Origin: Choristoneura fumiferana
Taxonomy: Eukaryota > Arthropoda > Insecta > Lepidoptera > Tortricidae
Length of the DNA: 64,000 nucleotides
NCBI RefSeq assembly: GCF_025370935.1
Contig: NC_133479.1
Span: 2,635,810 to 2,699,809 of the forward strand
Direction: 5' to 3'
Positions 1 to 12,426 of this stretch are shown here, in pieces. The translations under genes were made by a program, and so were the position numbers. Below the pieces are notes generated by a model. It saw only the letters and a program-made list of their open reading frames with translations, was not told where the DNA came from and made no database searches. The first letter of the stretch is position 1, and each line of letters starts with the position of its first letter.

Positions 1-1080
1 CTCTTAAACGGGTGCAACGATTTGATGACGGTTTTTTTTAATTGAAATCATGTTTTCTAGAGATGGATCTTAGACACGTTTCAACAAAATCAGTTTAGCC
101 GTTTTTGATATATTGAACTTTGAAGTAAAAACCCGGGGGTTTTCCAAGTTTTTGTTGGTTATATTTTCTCTGTTTAATCTACAATTTCTAATCTTTATAA
201 CTCTGTTATATGCAAAGGCAACTTAAAAATTGTTTTGCCGTTCAAATAGCAGGCATTGTCAAGCTTTGATTTGTAAATCAAATAAAAATTTGACGGACTC
301 ACACTTGGCCAGTTTTTGTGTTGTCATGGGTTTTACTAAATAACGATACTCACCAATGATATATAATCCACTTTAAATTTATTTTGCTAGGCTTAATAGT
401 TAAGAGAATTGTAAAAATTGCTTTATGCCAAATTACTTGCGCATTCTTCTGGCAATGATGGTCTTTCCAAATAAGCTGGTAGTATAAAATAATTATTTAG
501 CCTTATAAAAAAAGTAGCACGATAAAGAGCCCTTTGCGGCCTATTCACAGGAAAAACGCTTTAAATAACTTTGATTTCAAACTTATTTTCATTACGTATC
601 CCTAACCCCAAACCAAATTAAAAGCTAAAACGCTGATGACTTTCTGTTTGGTCGCGAAAACTGCAGAGCGGAGAGCTTTAAGGTTGCTTATAACTAAACG
701 AAAAGGAAGTGTCGACTCATCTGTATACAGGATGGTATAAAAGCGAGCCATTAACTTTTTGCGAACCGCCGTTACGCGCCCAATGCTTTCCGGACACCCT
801 GTATTAATGGTGGGCTTTATAAGGGCTATAATAGTAAAGAGCAGTCGCATACAAGTGTGGGAAAAGAGAAAAATGCTGAGTACAGTCGCCATCAATCTGT
901 ATACAGATGTAGTGAATAAAAGTCTCTACACACTAAGTATTTTGCCATGAGCGTAATAGGAGCGTGTCAGACAGTGTCAAATGAAATGTCAAATGCATGC
1001 ATGGCACGCGACGGCGACGGTTGGTTACGAAACCTGCTCGTGGGGTGGCCATGGACATAGTCTCATACTTTTCGATACAA
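1..1080. other. AT-rich stretch with no gene seen
   Basis: No frame here has splice borders or a recognisable protein. The two overlapping open frames at about 600-950 are opposite-strand shadows of each other and I assign no function to either. Confidence 0.5.
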
Positions 1081-1625
1081 AGAATATACAGTGTGTTATC
1101 GGCAGCCAGGCTTTTCTTAAGGAAGGTTAAAGTAACATATTTCTGTAACTTAACCATGAACAGTAGGACTTCTTTTCTTTTTTATGTGTAACTATTACTC
1201 ATGTTTACGCAAATAAAATATTATTGTCTTTATCTTTATCTTTTATGACATTCATTTAATCAATGAACTAAAATAATTTCCTTGCTCACCCGCGACCTTA
1301 CGATAGCTAAGCTTATGCAAAATATGCGTGTTCATGCAGTTCCTCCACCTCCACACTGTAAGAACACACACAAATCACATCATCATCATTTAATCAATAC
1401 ACTAAAATTCTGACTTTGTTGACTTTCTAGCAAAATTATAATTGCCAGCAATGAACAGAAAAGTAAATTGGCAAGTAATTATTCAAAGTATCGGTCGGCT
1501 GTCATTTACACTTACTTGTCAATTTACTTTGCTGTACATTGCTGACAGTTATGATTTTGTTAGAAAGTTAACAAAGTCTGAATTTTAGTTTATTAATAAA
1601 ATTATTGTCATGGTCAAGTTAGTCT
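1081..1625. repeat. Long-TIR MITE, copy 1 (interrupted)
   Basis: The left end (GGCAGCCAGGCTTTTCTTAA followed by a GGTTAAAGTAACATATTTCTG tract) and the right part (ACTTTCTAGCAAAATTATAA to ATTGTCATGGTCAAGTT) match the element at 10452-11000. About 240 bp at 1156-1400 are foreign to the other copy. Arms around TAATTGCCAGCAATG are inverted relative to each other. I see no coding capacity. The superfamily is not identified. Confidence 0.6.
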
Positions 1626-3075
1626 TTGAGAAAGAGATCACTCGTCGCATCCGATCAGGGACTATCAATGCTAGAAAGCTGTAATTTTTGCACGGATATA
1701 TGTAAACTATGTCGACAAAATGGTACAACAAAAATTTCTAAAAAAAATTTTTTTAGGGTACCTCCCATAGACGTAAAGTGGGGGTGTTTTTTTTTCTCAT
1801 CCAAACCTATAGACCAAACCTATAAGGTATCGTTGGATAGGTCTTTTAAAACCATTAGGGGTTTGCTAAGACGATTTTTCGATTCAGTGATATGTCTGCA
1901 AAATATTGAATCATACTATATGTGGGACCATTATAAGTGTACATTATTTTAATGAAATTTTTTAGATACATCATTCTGAACGTTAACGCATTTATACCTT
2001 GTTAAAAAAATGAGGAGACGTTTATATTATTATATCGTATAAATAACGTGACTGTATAGACATTTGAGTACCATCGCTTTTACGACTAATTGGTTGCAAA
2101 CAATTTATTATTCATACCGGAGTAGGGAGCGGGTTTTGAAACATTTTAATGATATTACAGGTTAATGACCTACAAATTAGCTGTAAAGCAAAGGTATATA
2201 AAAACTTCCTGCTTATCACGGATTTAGTTTTACTGTATTCATTGGTTTTAAAATTTTATTTAATGTTCAAAGTTCTGAAACTTTCAATACTTAATGCACT
2301 TTCTCCAAAAAATCCGCTAAGGGCCTGCCGGGCAGTGAGAGAAGAGGGTATTTTTTGAAAGCATAAAATAAGTTTGTTTTTATATCAATTACATAAAAAA
2401 ACAAGTATTTTTTTGCAGATTAGTTATTTTCGAACTGGTTCCGTTAACTGTGGCCTAGTGTTTTGATTTATGGCTTCTCAAGCAGTGGGTCGTGGGTTTT
2501 GACTCGTACCTTTGAGTTTCTCACAACATATATGTGCGAAATTACAAAGAAAAAACCGGCCAAGAGCATTTCGGGATTACAAAAAATCAAGCAATATTTT
2601 TCTAAGGATTTCGTATTGCGTACGGAATCTTCTAAGTTTAGGTATATTTTATCCCTTAGGCTAAGACCTAAGACCTATCCAACGATACCCCAATACTTAG
2701 GGTTAGTCGAGAAAAAAATATAACCCCCACTTTACGTCTATGGGAGGTACCCTAAATTTTTTTTATATTTTTTTATATTTTCACTATGTTGGCCTGATTG
2801 ATATGTATATTCATGCCAAATTACAGCTTTCTAGTACTAACGGTCTCTGAGCTTAGCCGCGGATGGACAAACAGACACACGGACAGACATGGCGAAAGGG
2901 TTCCTAGTTGACTACTGAAAACTAAAAACGCATTGAAATCGGTACATCCGTTTGAAGGTGATTTTCCACCGGCGAGGCGAGACGAGATTTGAAATTTGTA
3001 TGGCGAGATTTAGTATTTGTATGTACCTATGTATAAGGCAGGGTTCCTAGTTGACTACGGAACCCTAAAAAAGAA
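1626..3075. repeat. Fragments of the AGGGTTCC-type dispersed repeat, two orientations
   Basis: Two pieces of one dispersed family lie in opposite orientations. One runs from GATCAGGGACTATCAATGC (1655) through GGGTACCTCCCATAGACGTA (1756). The other, reversed, carries ACGTCTATGGGAGGTACCCT near 2735 and ends in GGTTCCTAGTTGACTA near 3055. The same family recurs at 22090-22420, 27468-28109, 28298-28947 and, in a diverged form, 53896-54666. Open frames inside are fragmentary. Confidence 0.7.
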
Positions 3076-3079
3076 ATAA

Positions 3080-6000
3080 AATTACATCATATAAATTTAA
3101 AGATTACATTCAAATTTAAAAACATAGCATTAAAAATTATAAATAATATGTTATAATTCGTTAATAATATCTATTGTTTGTGGTAGCTTCGTGCCAGTGA
3201 GATAATGCCACGTCACGTTGTATTCCATCACATACTGCAATATAACGCGCATCACAAATCTATAAAGGTAACTGAAATTTGATTGGATGCTTTTCCTTTA
3301 CCCTCGTCAAGAGGCATATGTCTGAATGTGTATGTAAAATAATGAAAATAGTATACGTCAAGAAAGTAATAAGATAAAGTTATGAAAAGAAAAGAAAACG
3401 TTTTTGATAAAAGATACGGCAGTATAATTCTATGAATTATGATTAAGTTGCTTTTTACTACACAATCTGTCTAAATATCTGTCTGTATCAATATTTACAT
3501 AATAATCCTCCGAAAAACTTTTTTACCCCAAATTTAACGCAAGCGAGGCCACGGGTGTAAGGGACCATTCAAAATTACGCCACACCAATTTTGACCATTT
3601 TAGAACCCCCCCCCCCCCGGTCACAAGTAATGCCATAAAAATCGCCATTATGTTCTTTCAGACCAGGGCCCAAGAGCATAACAAACTACAAGCAAAATAT
3701 ATAAGTAAATTTAAATACAAAATCGCTAGCTTCTTATTTGTTATGTACCCATAATTATTATCTTCCACCAGACCCTCCTGGATGGCCCCAAAGCTAGTTT
3801 ATAACATTAGTACGATAAGGTTGCATGGTTAAGAATCAAATTGGTCTGTGATGCAAACTGTACGTTTAATGAATGTCTTCGTTCTCTCCTTTTTCCGCCG
3901 GAACAAAAGCTTTCCGCTTCTCCCAGCCATCAGACGGAGCTTTACCTGACAAGCGGGGGCTTATAGGGGTAACAGGGAGGGGTAGAGGGGTATTTAACGG
4001 GAACACCCAAATACTCCGAAATATTTTATTCCGAATTTGCTAATTCCGATTTCCAAAACTCCGATTTTCACAATTCCCAAGACATATAACTCCGATTACT
4101 TAAAAACACGAAATTTATTTTTCCGAATTTCAAAATATCGTTTTTTTAATACTTATCCGATTTTCAAAACTCCAAAAAATGAAAAGCACGAAGTGTTATT
4201 GGCCCAAAGTACAGTATTCCGATTATCAATTTTTCGAAATGACATCGCTAATTCGGAAATATGACATTCGGCAAAATAAACTTCGTGGTTTTAATAATCG
4301 AAATCATGGGTAGATAGCCGGGTGGAAAATTGCGTTTTCATCTCTAGGGTGGAAAGTATTTTTTTCTTAATTTTTTCAATTAGCCACGGAGTCGAAGTAC
4401 CCATAACACAAGCTTTGCTTTCATTTGTACTAGGTCAATTGGTGTCAAGTGTACCATGACATTTATGTATCTAGACACGCGGTAGTGTGTCAAGCCAAGT
4501 TCAAGCTAACAGAACTGGCGAGCAGCACCGTGTGCAATTCTACCCGAACCATTTGGAGCCACTTTTGACCCCTCATTTATTTATTAGTAAGATAAGGTTG
4601 TACAGTTCCCTAAAAATCAAATTGGTCGTCTTTAAATTTTATGAATCCCTTCACATGAAGCTTTACTAACAAGCGGAAGCCTAAAGGAGGTAGTGGTAGC
4701 TTATGGTTTTAAAATGCACTCAATTTCACCCATTTGCACCTGTTGAACTAGTACAAAAACTTATAGTATCCTCGTGAGTTCTCGCGTACTTTATAAAGAA
4801 CAAATTAACAATACGAATAACGGCCAAATGTACTGTATACTAACATAAATCAAATTTAAATTTAAAACATTACTTAAAATAATAAATTTGAATAAGTAGA
4901 AATTTTAATCAAAAAATTTAAAAATAAAAGTCTTACCTTAACATGTGTTCAAAAAAGATAGGAGTGAGAACGGTATTTAAAATAACGCTGGACCTAAATA
5001 ACGTAAATCATAGTAAACGATTGGCTAACAACAAAGTGAAAAAAATTGTAAAGCATAATACTCATTTGACATAATAACTTTTCACATAACGGTAACATGG
5101 AATAAAGTCGTTTTCTATAATAATCGGATAGGCCAATATAATTAGATTTTTTCGCAGAGTTGTCATACAATATTAAAGACTTAAATTCTTTCCATCATCG
5201 ATGAAAATTTCAGTTTAAATAACACCTTATAAACGTATGTACTACAAGGATGAACTCGGCTAAACTAGGAAAAGTAGCTCAACATTCCTGTTGACTGTAC
5301 TTAGGTATAAATAATGAAGTTTCGATTCGTAGCACGGCTACGACCGTAGCATGTCTACGACAGCAGGCCTACGCCGTAGCAGCCTAAGACAGGTCTACAG
5401 ATCGATTCCAGCCGCATAGATATAGTATGTTGTTTTCATATACTAAAGAGCAATAATAAAGGGTCAAGTGTTGTACAAAGATATGTGAAAGCTATCCGTT
5501 GGTTTTGATCTTCAGTATTATAATAATTTAAGTCCAATTCCTGGTTAGGGGAAGTAGGTATATTGATAAAAAGTTCGTTTATTTTTACGATTTTTGTGTT
5601 TTGTAAAGTCATTTCAGTTGTATAAAGATAAATAAATAAATAATGCAAGCCATCTGGTCGTCTAAATATTTAGTGGTATTTTTGATGTATGGTATTCTGA
5701 TAAGATATATTTTTTAAGTGTCGAAAATAAACAAAATATGGTGTTTCCAGGAAGTGTTTAGTAGTTTAATTATTTATTAACCGACTGCCCGAAAGAGGGT
5801 TATTTTAATTCAAGATGTTGAAAGGTTTTTTATCAAAATAAACACTGTCTTCGTATTATTAAAGCCGCCCTGCTGCTGCTCTGCTGGAAATGTGGCCGTT
5901 AGTTTCTATATTTTAAAATCACATCGACTTATTTTTATAGTCTTATTATTACTAATTAATATTATTATTATGTTTTATAAAATATTCAAATAGATTATTT

Positions 6001-6180
6001 TCTAAATCTTAAATATAACGTAATTTTTAAATATTATCAATTAGATACAACAGAAAATAAAACAGCGAAACCACTCACCTTGCCCACTAACACAGCACAA
6101 CACACAACTCAACAACAAACAGCGAGTGCATTCACCAAAAAACAGCCAGTAATTATTTCATCGCGTGACAATTGACACAT
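3080..6180. other. Unassigned AT-rich sequence
   Basis: No exon with splice support was found. Visible structure is limited to a degenerate short-period stretch at about 4015-4265, where AATTCCGA and CTCCGATTTTC words recur, a C9-10 run near 3606, and a cluster of GTAGCA/CTACGAC words at 5325-5400. The longer open frames are short and look accidental. Confidence 0.4.
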
Positions 6181-6405
6181 TTTCAAGATGGCGGCGCGTG
6201 CGGTCGCGGGCGATCGGCGCGGGACTGAGGGAGGATACCCCTACGCTCCGCTACTACGGGGCTCGAGCAAAGAATAAAAATAATAGACGCTAAATAAACA
6301 ACCCAATGAGGGTTTCGGTGATTGCTAATTGGCGCTAGCATCGTGAATTCCGTTTGAGACTTTGACATTTGTAACGTTTGTGATTGGTTAAGACACTAAA
6401 TGAGA

Positions 6406-6833
6406 CAATGAGGGCTATCGCGAATGAATTCGCCGCTAGAGGCGCTAGTGTAGCGTGAGGTCTCCGAAATGTCAAATCTCATAGTTTTTGGGTGAGCTAC
6501 GCGGGTTTATTTATAATAAGATTTCTTTTGTGAAAATTTAGCATAACCTGAAATTAATTATGGCAATTATGCATTACGGGGCAATGAATGTCTGTGTTTT
6601 GACACAGTTTTGTCTTTCGGAAACTTTTGTCCTCCCTTTTTTTCCGAACAAAACGGGACTAAGCAACACTGTGGTTGCTGGATATTTTTATGGTACGGTT
6701 TTAAAGTGTTTTAAATATGATTTTAATCTAAACTTTGTTTTAACGCCCGTAACAACAGACTCTGAAAGGCACATTTAAAAACCTCACGCAACAGTGCGCC
6801 ATCTAGTGAGACAAAAAACGATAGCCCTCATTG
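6406..6833. repeat. MITE with CAATGAGGGCTATCG termini, copy 1
   Basis: The element starts CAATGAGGGCTATCG and ends with its complement CGATAGCCCTCATTG. A second copy in the opposite orientation is at 45239-45672; the two match over most of their length. No target-site duplication is visible at either copy. The 72-residue open frame inside is conserved only as part of the repeat and is not a host gene. Confidence 0.75.
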
Positions 6834-6939
6834 CAAGCAAGACTGTACGTCAAATGAACCTCTCGATACTAACGTCATCTAGTGATATTTCGTCTGTCAA
6901 CTGCCTTTTCAACACCTACTTTAAGAAATTGTCATCTCA

Positions 6940-7130
6940 CTAATATTATAAATGCGATAGTTTGAAAGTCCGTTTGTTTATTTGTTTGTTTGTTACTTCA
7001 TCGCGTCTAAACCACTGAACTGATTTAGATTAAATTCGGTATACAGATAGTTTGAGTCCGGGGAAGGACATATTAAGACAGTTTTTATCCCGGAAAATTG
7101 CATATTTTCTGCAGGTAATTATCGTTTTTG
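6940..7130 (+). mobile_element. Helitron-like non-autonomous fragment
   Basis: It begins with TATTATAAATGCGATAGTTTG and contains TTCGGTATACAGATAGTTTG, GGGGAAGGACAT and TTTTTATCCCGGAAAAT. These words recur in order at 18499-18720 (reversed), 26162-26368 and 39905-40586, where the 3' ends carry the CTAG(T) terminus typical of Helitrons. This copy lacks the terminus. Confidence 0.55.
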
Positions 7131-8544
7131 TTAATTGATGTAGGTTTATGATAGCAAATTGAAGTTATTGGGATGGGAAGTATTTGTTCAGTAGTGGAGT
7201 ATTTATATCCCTAAACTCAAATAAAAATAGCTCTTCTATTCCCAAACTACAAAGCTACAAGCTACATTGCAACAGATAAAGATGGCACACCATCAGAAGC
7301 ATTACTTATACCGCTTCTCATAACTAGCACTAAAAAGTTGACCCTCTGAGAGTCGCAACTGAATTAGGCATATTCTGCGACTTCAATAATCTTTGAGCAA
7401 TTTCAGGTCCGTGCGAGAGAGATAGCCATACAAAGAAATCTTCAAGAGTGAAAAGTATGCTTGTCTACGAGTGTTATTTGACCAACTTTTCTTTCCATTG
7501 GAAGTAAAACATGCGATGGCCCAGTGTTGAGTATTATGACTCAATTACACTGAGATTTTTTTTCTACTAATACTAGTGAATAGACCTTCACCGCTCTGAC
7601 AATCAAATGAAACGTATTTTAAATAGTAGCGAAAGTGTGTGTTTTGTATGTTTGACCGTCTTTCACGTCGAAACGGAGTCGACGTTTGACGTATAAAGAT
7701 AATTAATACAGCAATTGGCGTAAAGGACAAATGAACTTTGACTTACGACGCGAAAAGTCTTTGTCACTATTTAAATCTATGCTTAACATCTTGTAATACC
7801 TTAATAATTATTTATTTACTATAACTATAATATTTATTTTGACGTATTTATATGAACGATATAATAGTATGTAAGTGTATTGCTGTGTTTAAATATGTCT
7901 TGACACGTCTAGTCGAAAAAAGGAGCGACGGATCGACGTAAGCGATAGGCGTATAAAGTATTTTTTTTCGATAATTGGCGTACAAAAGACGTAAAAATGC
8001 CACTTTTCAGGAGAAGCAAAAAACCGTTTTTTATTTCAAAACATCTGTTGTATTTTTTTTCTTTGTTGACCAATATTTTCGATGTCTATGAGAAAAGTGC
8101 TTAGAATTCTTGTCTTTACAGGATAGTCTGGTGACAATAACGTTAAATAAGATAGTTATAAAGTTAAGTGTCCTTTACACCGTGGAAAAAACGTCCAGTA
8201 GTCCCTTACGTCCACATCATTTAAAATATAGTAATTTGGGCCGTAAAGGTCTTTCATACAAAGTAAATGCAATTTTGGGGTGAACAGTTCATTATAACTT
8301 ACTAAATACTTGTTATTTTCTGTAGATTACTATAACTACAGAAGTCAATTATGTAAGAATATTTAGTATTTTGCTATAGTTATACGCTATTAATTATATA
8401 GTAGTGATATTATTGGTTACGTAACGATAAATTATCGTAAAGCACATTATCACAGTGAATATTGGAATAAAATTATTGCTGTGTAAATTATAGTAAAAGG
8501 TAACAATTAATTGTAATCATCTTTAAAAATCAAATAACTCACAG
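7131..8544. other. No gene seen
   Basis: Low-complexity AT-rich DNA. I find neither exon-like frames with splice borders nor a repeat shared clearly with the rest of the window. Confidence 0.4.
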
Positions 8545-8569
8545 CTCACATACATTAGATATTTACTTC

Positions 8570-9290
8570 ATTCTTATAATAAACTAACGCGATTTAATCC
8601 AAAATAAAATTTAAAATGAGATCGCTTTAAGTTCAAGTTATGTATCATTAACCCTAATAAAGTATATTTGTACTTTTTGCTGCATATTACAAAATGTACT
8701 TTAATAGTAAAACTCTTAACGCTTCAGTTGGAATCACAAAACAAAATATTTTGTTTAAATGGACTTATAAATAAATATAATAAATACTTCTAAATAAATA
8801 TTAGTTCGTGACAGTAATAACTTACTATAACATTTTTGTACTAAGAGCTTTAAATTAGCAAACACTGCAACAAAACAAATGTTTTAGTAAGTCTCAGGAA
8901 CTAATATCATTAAGTTTCTAGAAAAACTCATCATCATCATCATCATCCCAGCCTATATACGTTCCACTGCAGGGCACAGGCCTCCTCTCAGAATGAGAGG
9001 GCTTGGGCGGTAGTTCCCACGCGGGCCCAGTGCGGATTGGGAACTTCACACACACCATTGAATTGCTTCGCAGGTTTGTGCAGGTTTCCTCACGATGTTT
9101 TCCTTCACCGTAAAGCTAGAAAAACTACTGTTTATTTAAACAAAATATTTTGTTTTGTGATTTCAACTGAAGCGTTAAGAGTTTTGCTATTCAGATGTAT
9201 TTTGTAATATGCAACAAAAAGTACAAACATGATTGTTAGGGTTAATGTAAGCATAACTTGAATTTAAAGCGATCTCATTATAAAATAAAT
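8570..9290. repeat. Large fold-back element interrupted by a LINE-type tail
   Basis: The left arm (TTTAAAATGAGATCGCTTTAA, then AACTCTTAACGCTTCAGTTG, then AAACAAAATATTTTGTTT) is found again in inverted order on the right (AACTGAAGCGTTAAGAGTTT at about 9160, then AATTTAAAGCGATCTCATTA at about 9262). The arms are about 150-190 bp. The loop holds the separate insertion at 8929-9117. Confidence 0.65.
8929..9117 (+). mobile_element. Dispersed repeat tail, CATCATCATCATCCCAGCC type
   Basis: Starts in a CAT microsatellite, then CCCAGCCTATATACGT, GGGCACAGGCCTCCTCTCAG and TTTCCTCACGATGTTTTCC. A shorter copy is at 50648-50720, itself inside another LINE fragment. This is a common tail in lepidopteran genomes; I recognise the sequence type but cannot assign the parent element. 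Confidence 0.6.
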
Positions 9291-9736
9291 ATTTTGAACA
9301 GTCGAGTTAGTTGATTATAAGAGTGAAGTAAATACCTCGCAATACATCTTCGCACGTCTCTGGTGGGAGCGAGCCCTAGTAATAATTTAGATGAAGCCAG
9401 CGTTTTCATTAACTAATCAGAAAATTATAATCAATGAACAATTATTTTTAATAGCCAGCTGTTGAAGCATGTTTATTGCATTTTATAACACGTACTCAAA
9501 TCGAGGTTTAGCTGTAGTTTAATACGATTTAATTCGTAACTATTTCGTATTTGCAATAATATAATTTACTCTTTAAAATTTGCTATTACTTGCATGTCGA
9601 TTTGGTTTATTGTGTGTTACCGGCGTGAGCGCCAAAGTTCGCATACTCTTCGCTAGTCATACCGTAACTCTTGTCCGAATCATCATTTGTCATATTTTTC
9701 TCCCACCGAAACCCTACAATTTTTTTTATTATTCGA

Positions 9737-10330
9737 TTGGATGGCAAACAAGCAAGTTGGTTTCCTGATGGTAAGAGATCACCACCGCCCATAAATCTGC
9801 AACACCAGGGGTATAGCACACGCGTTGCCAACCTAGAGGCCTAAGGCACTTGTCCCACCGCCGACGATGAGCGAGAAGCGAGTAGAGCGAGTAACTAGAA
9901 ATAGTGGGCGAGCAGCGAGAAGCGAGTGTAGTTTTGTCGCTCGGCTGTAAGCGAGTGTTCGCGTGCGACGGGCGATTACTCGCTCCACTCGACTCGCTCG
10001 TGCGGGGCGGCCGCCAAGCTGACATCGCTGAGCGAGTATTTATAGCTCAGCGAGTTTTATAGCTCTTGTCGCTGCGACAAAAGATGTAAGAGCGAGTTCT
10101 CGCCGACAGTGTGAACTGCCAGCGATCAACTATTAATATATGTGTCTCTTTTACTCACACAGGATCTTATATCTTTTGTTCGTTTCTTGAGCGAGAAAAT
10201 AGTCGATAGCCTATCGTTTCCTCGCTGGCGGTGAGACAAGTGCCTAAGATGGGATACCTCACGTGCCAGGAATTTCACCGGCTGTCTTACTCTCCACGCC
10301 GAAACACAACAGAGTCATTTTTCGAAAACT
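9737..10330 (+). repeat. GGATGGCAAACAAGCAAG-type dispersed repeat, split by a MITE
   Basis: Left part 9737-9845 and right part 10249-10330 are contiguous in the uninterrupted copy at 49875-50140 (TGGATGGCAAACGAGCAAGT, GGTAAGAGATCGCCACCGCC, CACCAGGGGTATTGCAGATG, ATTTCACCGGCTGTCTTACT). A third, short piece is near 22028-22065. Confidence 0.75.
9846..10243. mobile_element. 398-bp MITE with GCACTTGTC termini and CTAAG target duplication
   Basis: Ends are GCACTTGTCCCACCGCC and GGCGGTGAGACAAGTGC. CTAAG stands on both sides (9841-9845 and 10244-10248). The unoccupied target reads CCTAAGATGGAATACC at 49985-50000. The body is rich in GCGAG words in both orientations. There is no coding potential. Confidence 0.8.
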
Positions 10331-10451
10331 TTAAATGGTCATCCTTTAGAAAACTATAGGTTAGGTTAGGTTTGTTTTATAAAAAATTATAAAACAAACC
10401 TAATCAAATCAATAGACTTCCAATAAGTATGCGAGCCGATATGGACCCGTT

Positions 10452-11000
10452 ACCGGCAGCCAAGCTTTTTGTAAGGGGGGTTAAAGTAACGTATTTCTGT
10501 AACTTAACCATGACATTAAAGTCATTAATTTAACTAATAAACTGAAATCCAGACTTTGAACATGAAACTACCGTGAGACTCACTCATATTTCATATAATG
10601 ACCCGGATAACTCATGTCTTAAATCGAGTTTAGCTCGATATGTTTCGGGCTAATCCGTAGCTCTTCGTCTTCGGAGCAACGCGACTCAGCGGCTGCTGCA
10701 ATGTCGAGCTAAACTCGATTTAAGACGTGAGTTATCCGGGTCATTATATAAAATATGAAATCCAGACTGTTAACTTTCTAACAAAATTATAATTGCCAGC
10801 AATGTAAATTGTCAAGTAATGCTCAAAGTATCTTTCGACTGTCATTTATACTTACTTTTCAATTTGCTTTGCTGTACATGCTGGCAATTTTGTTAGAAAG
10901 TTAACAGACGGAATTTCATTTTTTTAATTAAATTATTGTCATTTTTAAGTTACAGAAATACGTTACTTTAACCTTCCTTAAAAAAGCGTGGCTGCGCCAA
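10452..11000. repeat. Long-TIR MITE, copy 2, carrying a nested insertion
   Basis: The left end GGCAGCCAAGCTTTTTGTAA and the AACGTATTTCTGTAACTTAA tract are mirrored at the right end (TTAAGTTACAGAAATACG, ACCTTCCTTAAAAAAGC), giving terminal inverted repeats of roughly 55 bp. The 1081-1625 copy lacks the insertion at 10556-10755. Confidence 0.75.
10556..10755. mobile_element. 200-bp hairpin element flanked by a 13-bp duplication
   Basis: TGAAATCCAGACT occurs at 10543-10555 and again at 10756-10768, bracketing the insert. The insert contains an inverted pair (GGATAACTCATGTCTTAAAT and TTTAAGACGTGAGTTATCC). Relatives lie at 29132-29385 and 37640-37975. A long, non-standard-length duplication fits LINE-assisted insertion better than a cut-and-paste transposase. 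Confidence 0.7.
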
Positions 11001-11276
11001 CACACTTTATAAAAGATTGTAACGCACACACCTTATTTTCAATTTAATGGTTATCGGCACCAGTTTAGTAAAATATCTTTGCTTTTGTCGGGCGCCTAGT
11101 TTGGAGCAATAAAGTATAATTTAAATACACCTAACCAACTTAGTACGCTATGTGTTTTAATAGTAGGTTATAATAACGACAAATAAATAAAGCAAACATT
11201 TAACATTCAGTGTAAAAAATGAAAAATATCAAATTTTTAAGTGAACGTGTGAACAAAAAGTAAGTAACATAACGCT

Positions 11277-11453
11277 GGGTTCACACGGCATTGTCCTGCA
11301 TGTTTTTTTGCAGTATACGTCGAACCTTTGTACCAAAAACGTTTGTACTGCAAAAACAAACGACATGTGAATGGTTCTATGCACAATGTACTCGTACGTG
11401 ACAATATTTATTGGTTACTGCAAAAAAAACGTGCAGGACAATGCCGTGTGAAC
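11277..11453. repeat. MITE with about 40-bp TIRs
   Basis: GGGTTCACACGGCATTGTCC at the left is answered by GGACAATGCCGTGTGAACC at the right; the inverted identity extends through the poly-T/poly-A segments next to GCAGTA and TACTGC. It is non-coding. Confidence 0.75.
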
Positions 11454-11529
11454 CACGTCTACTAATTGTAGTTCAAATATTTTTTTATTGTTTTATCTCT
11501 ATGTTATGACTATCTTATGTCTAGTGCCG

Positions 11530-11610
11530 TGAAGCCGTGGTGGCCTAGTGGTTTCACGTGGGATTGTCAAGCAGAGGATCGTGAGTTCAAACCCTGGCTC
11601 TCACCTCTGT
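11530..11610 (+). repeat. tRNA-derived SINE head
   Basis: A-box-like GGCCTAGTGGTTTCAC and B-box-like GAGTTCAAACCCTGG stand at tRNA spacing. A mismatched acceptor region and degenerate relatives at 2451-2505 and (reversed) 51355-51400 mark it as a SINE and not a working tRNA. Confidence 0.6.
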
Positions 11611-12184
11611 TTGCTTGTTTATACTCTTTATTATACAAAGCGGGAGGGGCGGAGGTTTTTCGAAATTCATAAATAAATTATACAAAAATTGCTTCTTTAT
11701 AAGTAGTATAAGATATAAGTATTTAAAACATAACCCAATTTTTTTCTCAGGTTAGCCTTATTGAAGCAAAGGGAAGGTTTTAAAGTTGCAGTTTTATACG
11801 TTCTTATTTATAGTAAGTTTTTGAATCTATCTACAACCTTGGCTCCCGAGATTCACTAAGAGAACGCTTTAAGGAGATAACATCCTCACAGTAGCTTCAC
11901 AGTGCATATAATAATATGGTGTGATATTGTATACACACAAAAGTTTTTTAAGAAAATGTCAGACGTACATATGATATGAACGCTCGTACTAAGCACAAAA
12001 AAGCCGTATTGTCTGACGGGTAGACGCTTGCAAACGCATTCATTATTTATTTTTGTGCCTACCCAACTATATATGATGGTAGTCACCAGACCAGTCGGTC
12101 GTCTCTAAATTCCTTCTACGGAAAGTAAATCTTTTGTGGGAAACTGTGTGAGATTTTACTATAAAGTTCTAAAGTTGTGGAGTG

Positions 12185-12375
12185 TGGTGTGGGGTTCCGC
12201 TGAAAACCAGCGCTGCAGCCCTGGTTACACACACACATGCACATGCTGAGCTGAGTCCTTTTGTCATCACACTACAGCACGTCTCTAATTTTTCTCTCTT
12301 CTTCTATTTATGTTTTTACTGTGTCTTTGTTGTGATGTAGTGTTTTTATGTCAATAAATGTTGTGAGTTTGAGTA
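12185..12375 (+). repeat. Dispersed repeat with CTGAAAACCAGCGCTG
   Basis: Shares CCGCTGAAAACCAGCGCTGC, CAGCCCTGGTTACA, GAGCTGAGTCC and TCTAATTTTTCTCTCTTCT with 40688-40880, and more weakly with 38585-38760. It ends about 50 bp upstream of the proposed start of gene A, so gene A's promoter or 5' UTR may lie partly in it. Confidence 0.6.
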
Positions 12376-12426
12376 CCTTATGTGGTGTGTGTGGATTAAT
12401 GACAATGTAATGTAGGTGTATTTGTA

